DNA of 6,717 bases from Lentisphaeria bacterium (GCA_019408975.1 DXVA01000245.1:1-6717); one strand, 5' to 3'. Shown: positions 1-6,560, counted from the first letter of the stretch. The notes: a model not told the origin generated them from the letters alone. Numbers and translations: made by a program.

Positions 1-3000
1 GTCCCAATCCACGAACGAAACCGGCCAGACACCGTCCCCGCCAGCGTCCTCATAACCGCCATAACCATGCAACCGGGTCACCATATCCTTTGTGACTTTC
101 CGCGCAGCACGCTCGGAGACGGAGAGCGCATTTCCGAAAGACCCCGGCGCCAGGCATTCCACTCCGCGCACCTTGAACGAGATGATTCTCCCGCCCGTTT
201 CCAGCACCGTTGCGGAAATGATCCCGTTGTCCAGAACAAAGGCGGGATGCCCCTCATAATCCACAGGAGAGACAGAGACTTTGAAGTGTTTCATACCGCC
301 CGCATTTGCCGCTTCCCGACAAAGATTCAGATAATACTCGGCACGTTCAAACTGCCTGCGTTCAAACGCACTTTTCGCACGCTCGAACATTGCCTGTTCC
401 AGTGGATTGGCAAATGTTTTTCCGTCACGGACGGCATTCACGACAATCGCATATTTCAGGGATTCGATCTGCCTGCGCGCCTCACTCCTGATATCCTCCG
501 TATAAGCCCCGCCCTGTTCAATCCGTTTGAGGAACGCCTCGGGCAAGGCTGTATCGAGCCCGTTGGCACGGGCTTTGGCAAGAAGCCCGCGCAATTCCTT
601 CAGCTGCGGGTCCGGCTTCAATTCATAGATACGGCGGAAACTTTTTCTCCCTCCCCCGTGCATGACTTCAAGTATGACCTCGTTCCTCCCCAGCTTCCCA
701 AGCAGGAACGGCACGTCCAGGCGCTTCCCGGCGCCGACCGTCCCAACCGTCCCGCCGTTAATCCGAACCACACTGCCGGCAGGGGCGAATACACTGAATT
801 TCACTTCGGAAAGCTCCGTCGCGGCGTGCTCCGGCGGATTGGAGGCAACGATGACGGCAGGCGCCTGATCCAGAGACTCGATCTCGTCCGCAATCCGGGC
901 GCGCAGGGCGTAGAGCAGATGCGGGTCATTCCGATATCCGAACGGAATCTCCGGGATCAGCGTGCGGACAATCTCCTTCACTCTGTTTTTGCCCTGCCCG
1001 GGGAAAAGGGCGTCGATTTTCTTCTCAAGAATGCGCATGTAATCGAAGTCGTCGATGCTTTCGCGGATCTGCGCGGAACGCAGGGATGAAACGACGCCTT
1101 CGCCATCCTTCCTCGGCGGATAAAAGATCGTCGCCGCGCCGCAGGAATAAGTTTTGTCAAGGCCGTTCCACGGATTGATTCCCTTCGGTGCGATGATCGT
1201 ATTCCAGAGCAGCCCGCCGCTGCCGTCCGCGGCATAAATCTGCCACGCAAAAAGACGGTTGCGGATGTAGTCATGGTTGTCGATGCGGACAGTCCAGTTG
1301 TAATACCAGATGTCACGCCCTGCCTCAAGAGCCTTTTTCTGCTTTTCCGGATTCAGGTAGCCGGGCGCCATCGGCACACAGAATGTCTGTACATAACCGA
1401 TCTCGTCATTCACCTGTTTCGGAACGAAAATCCTCAATTCGGGCGCGGCTTCATGAAGCGCATTCGTAATCTTTGCCAGATCCGCATGGACTTTCGCCGG
1501 AGGCTCATCATACACATATGCGTAGAAATTCACATCGGGGAACTTCGCTTTCACATGATCCGTGAACAGCTTTGCGAATTCACCGGCATACTTGAGCCCC
1601 TCCGGAGAAAGCCACCTGAAACTGCCGAACGGGCTTTTGCCCGGCTTGCTGCGGTCTCCGCCCCACCAGCCGTCATTATCGCCCATCATGGTAAGAAAAG
1701 GAACCGGAATATTGACCATGCCGTACTGCTTATGCCACTTTTCTACCCGCGCGTCAAACTCGCTCCAGTCCGTAACGGAGAGTCTCCCGTTTTCGATTCT
1801 GAACTTCGGGCGCGGCATCCACTGCGCCTGGTTCCCGTTCATGCGGTGTTCCGATAAAACACGCTGGAGATCATCCGCAATCACAGCGCGCGACCTCCGG
1901 TCGAACTCCATATAGGCGGGAGTCGGCTGGGCATAGAAATAGGTGCGCAGAAATGCGGTATCCGGCAACGCAAATCCGCGGACACGCACACTCAACGGAA
2001 CATTTGCCAACTCCCTTGTCCCGCTCATGACCCGCACCGTTCCAAGATAACTCCCGCGCTTCTGCCCTTTCGGGACTTTGACCGTTACGTAAAAAGGCAG
2101 ATTCTTCCCCTTCTCCGCATTCGCCGACGCATCCGGCAGCAGAGGATCGGCGTTCCAGCCCTTCACGGACGGATTGTCCGGATTTTTCAGATTCACGAAA
2201 CCGACCACGCGGAAAGAGAGACTCGATGCGGGAATCACACCGTTCGCCCCATTCAGGTCGCTGAAAACCAGATGCACATTCCCGAAATCCTCCCGCGGGG
2301 ACAAAACCAGCTGAAACGGTTCGGACTCATTCGCAGCGGCGGAAACGGCAATCCGTTCTCCCGCCTGAACGCCCTCCGGAATTCCATTCACCGGAACTTT
2401 GAGGTAAGGCGCCTCTTTCCAGAGCGTAAAACTGTCGTTCCGGAACAGAATCGAGGCTCCCGCGCTCCGCCCCGAAACCTTTTTCTCCTGTACCTCGCCG
2501 AAATAAAGATCATCCAGATAAACCTGCATTCTGCCGCTCAGCCACAAGGTGGCGGTAATGCGCGCCGTACCGACGGGCGGATAGAATTCCAGATTCATTC
2601 TCTGCCATTTTCCCGGAGCCGCGTCTCCCTCGGGGAACTGGTAGCCGATCACCTTTTTCTCTTTGTTCCAATAGGTGATCCGCCCGGCGATTCTCACCCT
2701 GCCCTCGCTCGAAGCGATAAAATAATTGACCGTGAAGCGGTATTTCGCTCCGCTTCTGAACGGCAGCATATTCAGGTTGATCTCATTGGTCGCCTTCTCG
2801 AAATCCGAGGAACACAGCAGAGAATATTTTCCCGTTTTCGCCTTGAGCATACTCCGTTCCGTAAACAGTCTGCGGTCCCGTTCCTTATAAATTTTTCCAT
2901 GAAGTTTCGGGACAATATAATAATCCGCCATCGTCGGAGACTCAAACGAACCGTTCATCAGCAAATTGCCGTCCGCACCGACAGGCAGAGCCGTATCCAG

Positions 3001-3510
3001 AGAAATACGGTTCACCTCCGTCTTCTGGATTCCGCCGAACCAGAGTGTAAGATTCACTCTGACGGTTCCAGCCGGCGCAGTGAAAGAGTAGATGACATCC
3101 TGCCGCTCCGCTTCTTTGACGACATGAACCGGGCTGAAATCGTTTTTCAGATGTTTCCCCGCCGCATCAAAAAATGCGACACGGCAGGATGTCCGCGCCC
3201 CTGCACCGAAGGAAACCGGCGTAAACTGATAACAGAGATAATATTTCTTTCCCGCCTCCACGCCCGGAACCCGGTTGCAGTTGACTTCGGTGATTCCGTC
3301 TGCTTCCGATGATTCCAGCAGAATATTCCCTCCATCTTTCTTTGCGATGAAAGAGGTTTTCAGGCGGGGACTGTCCTTTCCGCCTTTCATGAATTTCCTC
3401 AGATACGGTTTTTGCCCTGCTGGGTCTTTCAAATCTCCGTTCGGGATCAGATTGGCGGCAACTCCCGGCAGCATCGCTCCGGCAGACAGAATGCTCAATA
3501 TCAGTTTCAT
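1..3510 (-). CDS. Large secreted GH123/DUF4091-type glycoside hydrolase, 3' end outside the window
   Basis: This reading frame stays open for 1170 codons from ATG 3510 to the window edge, so the C-terminus is missing. Residues 1-19 (MKLILSILSAGAMLPGVAA) form a signal peptide, so the product should be exported. Two related beta-sandwich-like modules follow (about 20-178 and 182-345), resembling CBM4/9-type carbohydrate-binding domains. After a linker comes a GH123/DUF4091-like catalytic region (about 512-830). It contains YVYDEPP, whose D668-E669 pair matches the adjacent Asp-Glu used by GH123 enzymes for substrate-assisted hydrolysis of N-acetylgalactosaminides. It also contains a Trp-rich stretch (GDNDGWWGG) and the SLRSAQIRESIDDFDY segment (D820-Y824) typical of DUF4091. 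Beyond lie an Ig-like stretch (about 880-960), a helical stretch (about 965-1072) and the start of a mutarotase-like beta domain (from about 1074, DNGIISATVLETGGRI). The start is fixed by AGGAGA ten bases upstream (3521-3526) and an in-frame TGA at 3540-3538. The family is fairly secure; the substrate is inferred. Confidence 0.9.
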   Translation of the reverse strand, partial: MKLILSILSAGAMLPGVAANLIPNGDLKDPAGQKPYLRKFMKGGKDSPRLKTSFIAKKDGGNILLESSEADGITEVNCNRVPGVEAGKKYYLCYQFTPVSFGAGARTSCRVAFFDAAGKHLKNDFSPVHVVKEAERQDVIYSFTAPAGTVRVNLTLWFGGIQKTEVNRISLDTALPVGADGNLLMNGSFESPTMADYYIVPKLHGKIYKERDRRLFTERSMLKAKTGKYSLLCSSDFEKATNEINLNMLPFRSGAKYRFTVNYFIASSEGRVRIAGRITYWNKEKKVIGYQFPEGDAAPGKWQRMNLEFYPPVGTARITATLWLSGRMQVYLDDLYFGEVQEKKVSGRSAGASILFRNDSFTLWKEAPYLKVPVNGIPEGVQAGERIAVSAAANESEPFQLVLSPREDFGNVHLVFSDLNGANGVIPASSLSFRVVGFVNLKNPDNPSVKGWNADPLLPDASANAEKGKNLPFYVTVKVPKGQKRGSYLGTVRVMSGTRELANVPLSVRVRGFALPDTAFLRTYFYAQPTPAYMEFDRRSRAVIADDLQRVLSEHRMNGNQAQWMPRPKFRIENGRLSVTDWSEFDARVEKWHKQYGMVNIPVPFLTMMGDNDGWWGGDRSKPGKSPFGSFRWLSPEGLKYAGEFAKLFTDHVKAKFPDVNFYAYVYDEPPAKVHADLAKITNALHEAAPELRIFVPKQVNDEIGYVQTFCVPMAPGYLNPEKQKKALEAGRDIWYYNWTVRIDNHDYIRNRLFAWQIYAADGSGGLLWNTIIAPKGINPWNGLDKTYSCGAATIFYPPRKDGEGVVSSLRSAQIRESIDDFDYMRILEKKIDALFPGQGKNRVKEIVRTLIPEIPFGYRNDPHLLYALRARIADEIESLDQAPAVIVASNPPEHAATELSEVKFSVFAPAGSVVRINGGTVGTVGAGKRLDVPFLLGKLGRNEVILEVMHGGGRKSFRRIYELKPDPQLKELRGLLAKARANGLDTALPEAFLKRIEQGGAYTEDIRSEARRQIESLKYAIVVNAVRDGKTFANPLEQAMFERAKSAFERRQFERAEYYLNLCREAANAGGMKHFKVSVSPVDYEGHPAFVLDNGIISATVLETGGRIISFKVRGVECLAPGSFGNALSVSERAARKVTKDMVTRLHGYGGYEDAGGDGVWPVSFVDWD

Positions 3511-3525
3511 ATCTCTTATTTCTCC

Positions 3526-3540
3526 TGAAAATGGTTTTCA
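3526..3540. repeat. Short inverted repeat beside the glycosidase ribosome binding site
   Basis: TGAAAA-TGG-TTTTCA forms a six-pair, A/T-rich stem with a three-base loop in the 44-base gap between the pseudopilin-like gene and the glycosidase gene. It abuts the AGGAGA ribosome binding site (3521-3526) and shares one base with it. No T-run follows on the minus strand, so it is not an intrinsic terminator. It could protect the mRNA end or slightly tune initiation, but the stem is weak. Confidence 0.35.
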
Positions 3541-3554
3541 ATAACTGTTTTATT

Positions 3555-4265
3555 TTATTTGAATATACTGAACATCTGATATCTCTCGGCATACAGAGAT
3601 GCGGTCTTCCTGTAATTCGCACTGCCGTCGAAATTCAGGTAATTGCATCCGTCGGAATGGAGACGTGGCCAATAAGAGGGGTTGCCGTTCCCCGAATTAA
3701 AATAATATCTTGCGCAAGTCGTTGAATTGTTCATGACATCCAGAACAAAAATCCGTTTGGACGGCTGTTTTACTTCCTGTATTTTGGGGTTCTGAAGCTG
3801 CCCTGCGTTCCGATTCAACAGATCAACCGTAATTTGATAATTGGGACCGTACAAATTCTCGTAAGCGGAATCGTTCGACACTGCGGGACAGGCAAAAAAT
3901 CTCTGTCCGGCAGGTTTGCCGTCTTCTTTCAGTTGATACCACCATGCGGCATCGGTTTTCAACTCGCAATGCACATAAGGGGCAAGCCGGACAAACCAGA
4001 CGGGAAGCGCCTTTGAACAGGTTTTCACATAGGCTCCCTCCGGGTCATATCCACACGGCATATAGTCGCTATAATCATTGATGTAAGACTGTGCCGCAAG
4101 CCCGATCTGCTTCAGTTTACTCGTACATGCAATGCTTCGCGCCTTATCCCGCGCCCTGCCCAGCGCCGGAAGAAGCATCGCCGCAAGAATCGCGATGATC
4201 GAAATTACGACCAGCAGCTCGATCAATGTAAAATCTTCAATTCTCCTGCGAAAATACGGATTCAT
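3555..4265 (-). CDS. Pseudopilin-like protein with prepilin N-terminus and H-X9-DG C-terminal motif
   Basis: This 236-residue protein starts with a short basic leader (residues 1-11, RRR at 6-8), followed by F12-TLIELLVVISIIAILAAM. That is the prepilin-type cleavage/methylation signature, with the conserved glutamate at E16, position +5 of the mature chain. One hydrophobic helix (about 14-35) anchors it, and the rest should lie outside the cytoplasmic membrane. The C-terminus has H203, nine residues, then D213-G214, which is the H-X9-DG motif of the DUF1559-like pseudopilins abundant in Planctomycetota and Lentisphaerota. A FACP motif (C125) sits mid-protein, as in relatives, and several other cysteines are present. 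The residue before the cleavage point is Asp instead of the usual Gly. The start is supported by GGGAG (4272-4276) six bases upstream. The gene lies 23 bases after the regulator and 44 bases before the glycosidase, so co-transcription is likely. Family membership is solid; the function of these proteins is not established. Confidence 0.93.
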   Translation of the reverse strand: MNPYFRRRIEDFTLIELLVVISIIAILAAMLLPALGRARDKARSIACTSKLKQIGLAAQSYINDYSDYMPCGYDPEGAYVKTCSKALPVWFVRLAPYVHCELKTDAAWWYQLKEDGKPAGQRFFACPAVSNDSAYENLYGPNYQITVDLLNRNAGQLQNPKIQEVKQPSKRIFVLDVMNNSTTCARYYFNSGNGNPSYWPRLHSDGCNYLNFDGSANYRKTASLYAERYQMFSIFK

Positions 4266-4288
4266 CTTTTTCTCCCTTTTTTTTCATA

Positions 4289-5407
4289 TCAGACAAATAA
4301 CGGCTCCACCCGTTTTACCATTGTACTTTCCCGCATCACAACATCGTGAGGCATGATGATTTCCGGTACAGCAACACTCTTTTTCCCGAACCAACGGTCC
4401 GCACGCGCAAGCACCTCCACGACTTTCCGCCCGATTGCATCATAATGCAGATCCACAGTGGAAAGAGGCGGTGTCAGGAATTTTCCCCCCGGATAGCCGC
4501 AGTATCCCATCACGGAAAGCTGTTCCGGCATCCGCAGTTTCAGGCAATTTGCAACTTTCATCACAGACATGGCAAAAAAGTCCGAGGTGCACATTGCGGC
4601 AGTCGGCGGATTTCCCAATGCCATCATCCGCTTCAATTCCCCGGTGATGCGGGAATATTCTATCGGGCAATTGCAGATCAGCTCCGGGTCATAAACCCCC
4701 TCTGAACGCAGAAAATCATAAGCCGCGCCCAGATCATGATAATATCCCTGAATCCAGTTCGGGTGAAAAAACGCGATGCGGCGGTGCCCCGCCTCCTTCA
4801 GTGCCAGAACTCCGTCCTGCCACGCCTTTTTCGAATCAACCCGCACTCCGGCAAATCCGGTGGTCCGCACATCCCCCGGATGGCAGACCGCCATCACCAC
4901 CGGAAGCCCCGACCTTTGAAGCGCACGGATGTAATTCTCCTCTCCCGTATATAATCCTTCAAAAATCACACAGCCCCCAAGCTCCCGGTTGTTCCGAAGC
5001 GTGGCGACGGCATCCTCAAGATTCTGATCGTCGATATAAGTGCGCGGGCAGAGCTCCAGAGACATGCCGTATTCCTGCGCCGCCTGCTGCATCGCCGGCA
5101 TCAGGTAATGGCTCTGGTACGAAGCATCAGTCTCGGCAAAGGGTTTCAGCAGGACAAGAATCTTCTTTCCGTTCCCCGCGGAAGGCAGATTGACGAAAGT
5201 CCCCTTGGAACGGATACGGATCAGAAGTCCTTCCGCTTCAAGAACCTTCAATGCCTCACGCAAAGTATCGCGCGAGACGTTCAGCTTTCCGGCAAGGTCA
5301 ACTTCCACCGGAAGTTTTTCACCATGCGCATAATCGCCGCTCATAATGCGGGTACGCAAATCCTTCACCAGAATATCTTTTTTCAAGTCAAAACTGTTTT
5401 CTATCAT
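4289..5407 (-). CDS. Transcriptional regulator with GntR-type winged HTH and LacI-type sugar-binding domain
   Basis: This 372-residue cytoplasmic regulator has the two-part layout of AraR-type proteins. Residues about 9-73 form a GntR winged helix-turn-helix, with GEKLPVEVDLAGKLNVSRDTL (29-49) leading into REALKVLEAEGLLI and the wing motif SKGTFV (67-72). From about residue 82 the protein resembles the periplasmic-binding-protein-like effector domain of LacI/GalR regulators. KILVLLKPF opens the first subdomain, HRRIAFFHP is the usual central strand, and LSVMGYCGYP followed by PPLSTVDLHYDAIG is the typical LacI C-terminal signature. It probably senses a sugar or glycan fragment. The ATG at 5407 is supported by AAGG (5415-5418) seven bases upstream and by a consensus promoter ending about 21 bases upstream. 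It is the first gene of a likely operon with the pseudopilin-like protein and the glycosidase, and tandem repeats over its promoter suggest it represses itself and both downstream genes. The ligand cannot be read from the sequence. Confidence 0.95.
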   Translation of the reverse strand: MIENSFDLKKDILVKDLRTRIMSGDYAHGEKLPVEVDLAGKLNVSRDTLREALKVLEAEGLLIRIRSKGTFVNLPSAGNGKKILVLLKPFAETDASYQSHYLMPAMQQAAQEYGMSLELCPRTYIDDQNLEDAVATLRNNRELGGCVIFEGLYTGEENYIRALQRSGLPVVMAVCHPGDVRTTGFAGVRVDSKKAWQDGVLALKEAGHRRIAFFHPNWIQGYYHDLGAAYDFLRSEGVYDPELICNCPIEYSRITGELKRMMALGNPPTAAMCTSDFFAMSVMKVANCLKLRMPEQLSVMGYCGYPGGKFLTPPLSTVDLHYDAIGRKVVEVLARADRWFGKKSVAVPEIIMPHDVVMRESTMVKRVEPLFV

Positions 5408-5436
5408 TAGTATGCCTTAGTATGCTTTGTTATGAT
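5407..5436. promoter_or_regulatory. Three tandem 10-bp repeats, candidate operator of the GntR/LacI regulator
   Basis: On the plus strand the units are TTAGTATGCC (5407-5416), TTAGTATGCT (5417-5426) and the degenerate TTGTTATGAT (5427-5436). The first two differ at one base, and the third matches them at six or seven of ten positions. The array covers the end of the -10 box, the predicted transcription start, the ribosome binding site and the first base of the start codon. The 10-base period would place each unit on the same face of the helix. The position is ideal for repression by blocking RNA polymerase, and the adjacent regulator gene makes autoregulation the natural inference. The arrangement is seen directly; the binding protein is inferred. 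Confidence 0.6.
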
Positions 5437-5463
5437 TATAGTCGAAAAGGAAGATCTTGTCAA
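5435..5463 (-). promoter_or_regulatory. Consensus sigma-70-type promoter of the regulator-pseudopilin-glycosidase operon
   Basis: Read on the minus strand, TTGACA (5463-5458) is followed by a 17-base spacer (5457-5441) and TATAAT (5440-5435). Both hexamers match the housekeeping consensus exactly and the spacing is optimal. The predicted start of transcription is near 5428, giving a leader of about 21 bases before the ATG at 5407. No extended -10 TG is present. Such a strong core promoter fits one that is normally held off by a repressor, here probably the product of the first gene. Confidence 0.85.
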
Positions 5464-5510
5464 TAGGGAAAATAAAGAAAAAAATGATTTTTCATGAAAA
5501 AAATAATACG
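5464..5510 (-). promoter_or_regulatory. A/T-tract upstream region with 14-bp palindrome, possible UP element
   Basis: Directly upstream of the -35 box the sequence is almost entirely A/T, with runs of A on the plus strand (for example 5478-5484 and 5497-5503). A perfect palindrome TTTTTCATGAAAAA occupies 5488-5501. A-tracts at this position commonly act as an UP element that binds the alpha subunit of RNA polymerase, or bend the DNA. The palindrome could be an additional protein-binding site, but symmetry in such A/T-rich DNA can arise easily. Confidence 0.4.
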
Positions 5511-5572
5511 AATGCGTCGGACAAACAACCGGAAACAGGAAAAACAGAACCATCCTGAGAAATAGAAACTAT

Positions 5573-5590
5573 AAGATTGAGCTCAATCTT
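5573..5590 (-). terminator. Perfect 18-bp palindrome, possible weak terminator of the glycosyltransferase operon
   Basis: AAGATTGAGCTCAATCTT is identical to its reverse complement. As RNA it gives a seven-pair stem with an AGCU loop, beginning 50 bases after the glycosyltransferase stop codon. On the minus strand it is followed by a T-rich but interrupted stretch (ATAGTTTCTATTTCTC), so it is a weak match to a factor-independent terminator. Its exact symmetry also fits a dimeric DNA-binding site. It lies about 110 bases upstream of the -35 box of the next operon. Confidence 0.35.
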
Positions 5591-5605
5591 TCTGTCCTTC
5601 TGTCC
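5590..5605. repeat. Tandem 8-bp duplication TTCTGTCC
   Basis: Two exact copies of TTCTGTCC abut each other (5590-5597 and 5598-5605) between the glycosyltransferase stop and the 18-bp palindrome, followed by a looser pyrimidine-rich stretch (CCTTTTCGTCC). It may simply be slippage in a pyrimidine-rich intergenic stretch; no function is evident. Confidence 0.4.
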
Positions 5606-5639
5606 CCTTTTCGTCCTTCAAATCCTTCCATGGCATCCC

Positions 5640-6560
5640 TTACAGTCCGAGACGGCGGCACAGGCGCTGGAATTTATGCCGCATCAGCACCGGATATTCC
5701 AGCAGGCGGCACCATGGTTTGTTTTCCCGCCGCAGAGCAAACGGCAGCGGTTCCGGCAGATCATACCCCTGCTCCAGCAGGTAATCAACAACAGCAAGAT
5801 AACGGTCGAAATGCCGGAAGGCGTACGGAGTCCATGCACGCCACGGTTTCGGATGGCACACAAAATGAATGAAAAGCGCGCCGGGATCGCGGTCAAGCCC
5901 GTATTCATCCGTCACCAGAGGCGCATCCTCCATGAAACAAAGCAGACTGTTCAGGACGGATTCATCCGTCTGGAAGTACGCGGCGGTACGGTGATCCACA
6001 ACCCCGACATCACCGTCGGGAAGCACCCGCGCCATCTGGTCCCGCCAGCGTTCCAGAAACGTCCGATGTTTCACGGGAACAGACATGAAACAGGCGGAAC
6101 AGCAGGTATTCAGGCGCGCCTCCGCACGCTCCCCGACATCCCGGCGCCAGGTTTCCAGCACTTCGTCGGGAATCCGACCGCCGGCATCGGGATAAACATT
6201 CAGATTCTCCCGCAGGGAACGCCGCCGGATACGGATGTGATCCTGATCCGGCGGAGTCAGCAGCGCCGAACAGTTGCCGCTGAAAAAGCCGTCGCAGTCC
6301 ACCCAGGTCGCATAATCCGTCTCCGCAAGCAGCAGCGCCTCCGGCTTCCGGCAGGTCTGGGAGCGGCTGCTCGGTGAAGCCTCATGGACCGCAACATCGC
6401 CGAACTGGGACAGGAGCCGCCCCGCTTCCGGCGTATATCCGGTGCCGAGCACGATCACGGGTTCCTTCATGCCGTAACAGCGCATGGAGGCGATCATCAG
6501 AAAAACGCCCCAGAAGTAATTCATATCGCTTGCCGCCACAACCGTATTGCTGTAATTCAT
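5640..6560 (-). CDS. GT8-like glycosyltransferase
   Basis: This 306-residue protein probably transfers a sugar from a nucleotide-sugar donor in the cytoplasm. The N-terminus (VVAASDMNYFWGVFLMIASM, residues 7-26) resembles the opening of GT8 GT-A-fold enzymes, where the first strand is followed by an Asp-x-x-Tyr donor-site motif (here D12, Y15). TWVDCDGFF contains the metal-binding DxD motif at D88-C89-D90. The segment HFVCHPKPW (232-240) matches the C-terminal His...Lys-Pro-Trp motif of GT8 enzymes that binds the donor diphosphate. The C-terminus is basic and could sit against the membrane. No signal peptide is visible. The frame extends upstream to an ATG at 6680, but the start at 6560 is preferred because AGGA (6566-6569) lies five bases upstream and the homologous sequence begins there. 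Its ATG overlaps the stop of the preceding gene as ATGA, so translation is probably coupled. Acceptor and donor are unknown; the fold assignment is moderately strong. Confidence 0.85.
   Translation of the reverse strand: MNYSNTVVAASDMNYFWGVFLMIASMRCYGMKEPVIVLGTGYTPEAGRLLSQFGDVAVHEASPSSRSQTCRKPEALLLAETDYATWVDCDGFFSGNCSALLTPPDQDHIRIRRRSLRENLNVYPDAGGRIPDEVLETWRRDVGERAEARLNTCCSACFMSVPVKHRTFLERWRDQMARVLPDGDVGVVDHRTAAYFQTDESVLNSLLCFMEDAPLVTDEYGLDRDPGALFIHFVCHPKPWRAWTPYAFRHFDRYLAVVDYLLEQGYDLPEPLPFALRRENKPWCRLLEYPVLMRHKFQRLCRRLGL

Noticed and set aside
67..1089. Long open frame on the plus strand (340 codons)
   Set aside because: It lies fully antisense to the glycosidase, whose minus-strand frame reads as recognisable protein throughout. 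The translation is rich in Arg/His/Pro without a domain pattern, and there is no convincing ribosome binding site.
1586..1592. Single GCATACT, the core of the operator-like repeat, inside the glycosidase; another at 2847-2853
   Set aside because: A 7-base match is expected about once by chance in a window of this size counting both strands. Both are isolated single copies in coding sequence, not tandem units.
2272..3312. Long open frame on the plus strand (346 codons)
   Set aside because: It is antisense to the two N-terminal modules of the glycosidase, and the translation shows no family features. Such shadows are common opposite GC-biased genes.
3511..3554. Terminator between the pseudopilin-like gene and the glycosidase
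   Set aside because: The only hairpin (TGAAAA/TTTTCA) is weak, is not followed by a T-run on the transcribed strand and runs into the next ribosome binding site.
3167..3622. Minus-strand open frame overlapping both the pseudopilin and glycosidase genes
   Set aside because: It is out of frame with both real genes and covers the end of one and the start of the other. The translation is Arg/Ser-rich with no domain, and the real glycosidase start has a good ribosome binding site.
5577..6377. Plus-strand open frame of 266 codons opposite the glycosyltransferase
   Set aside because: It is the antisense shadow of a gene with GT8 motifs. The start lies inside the 18-bp palindrome with no supporting ribosome binding site, and the composition is His/Pro/Arg-rich.
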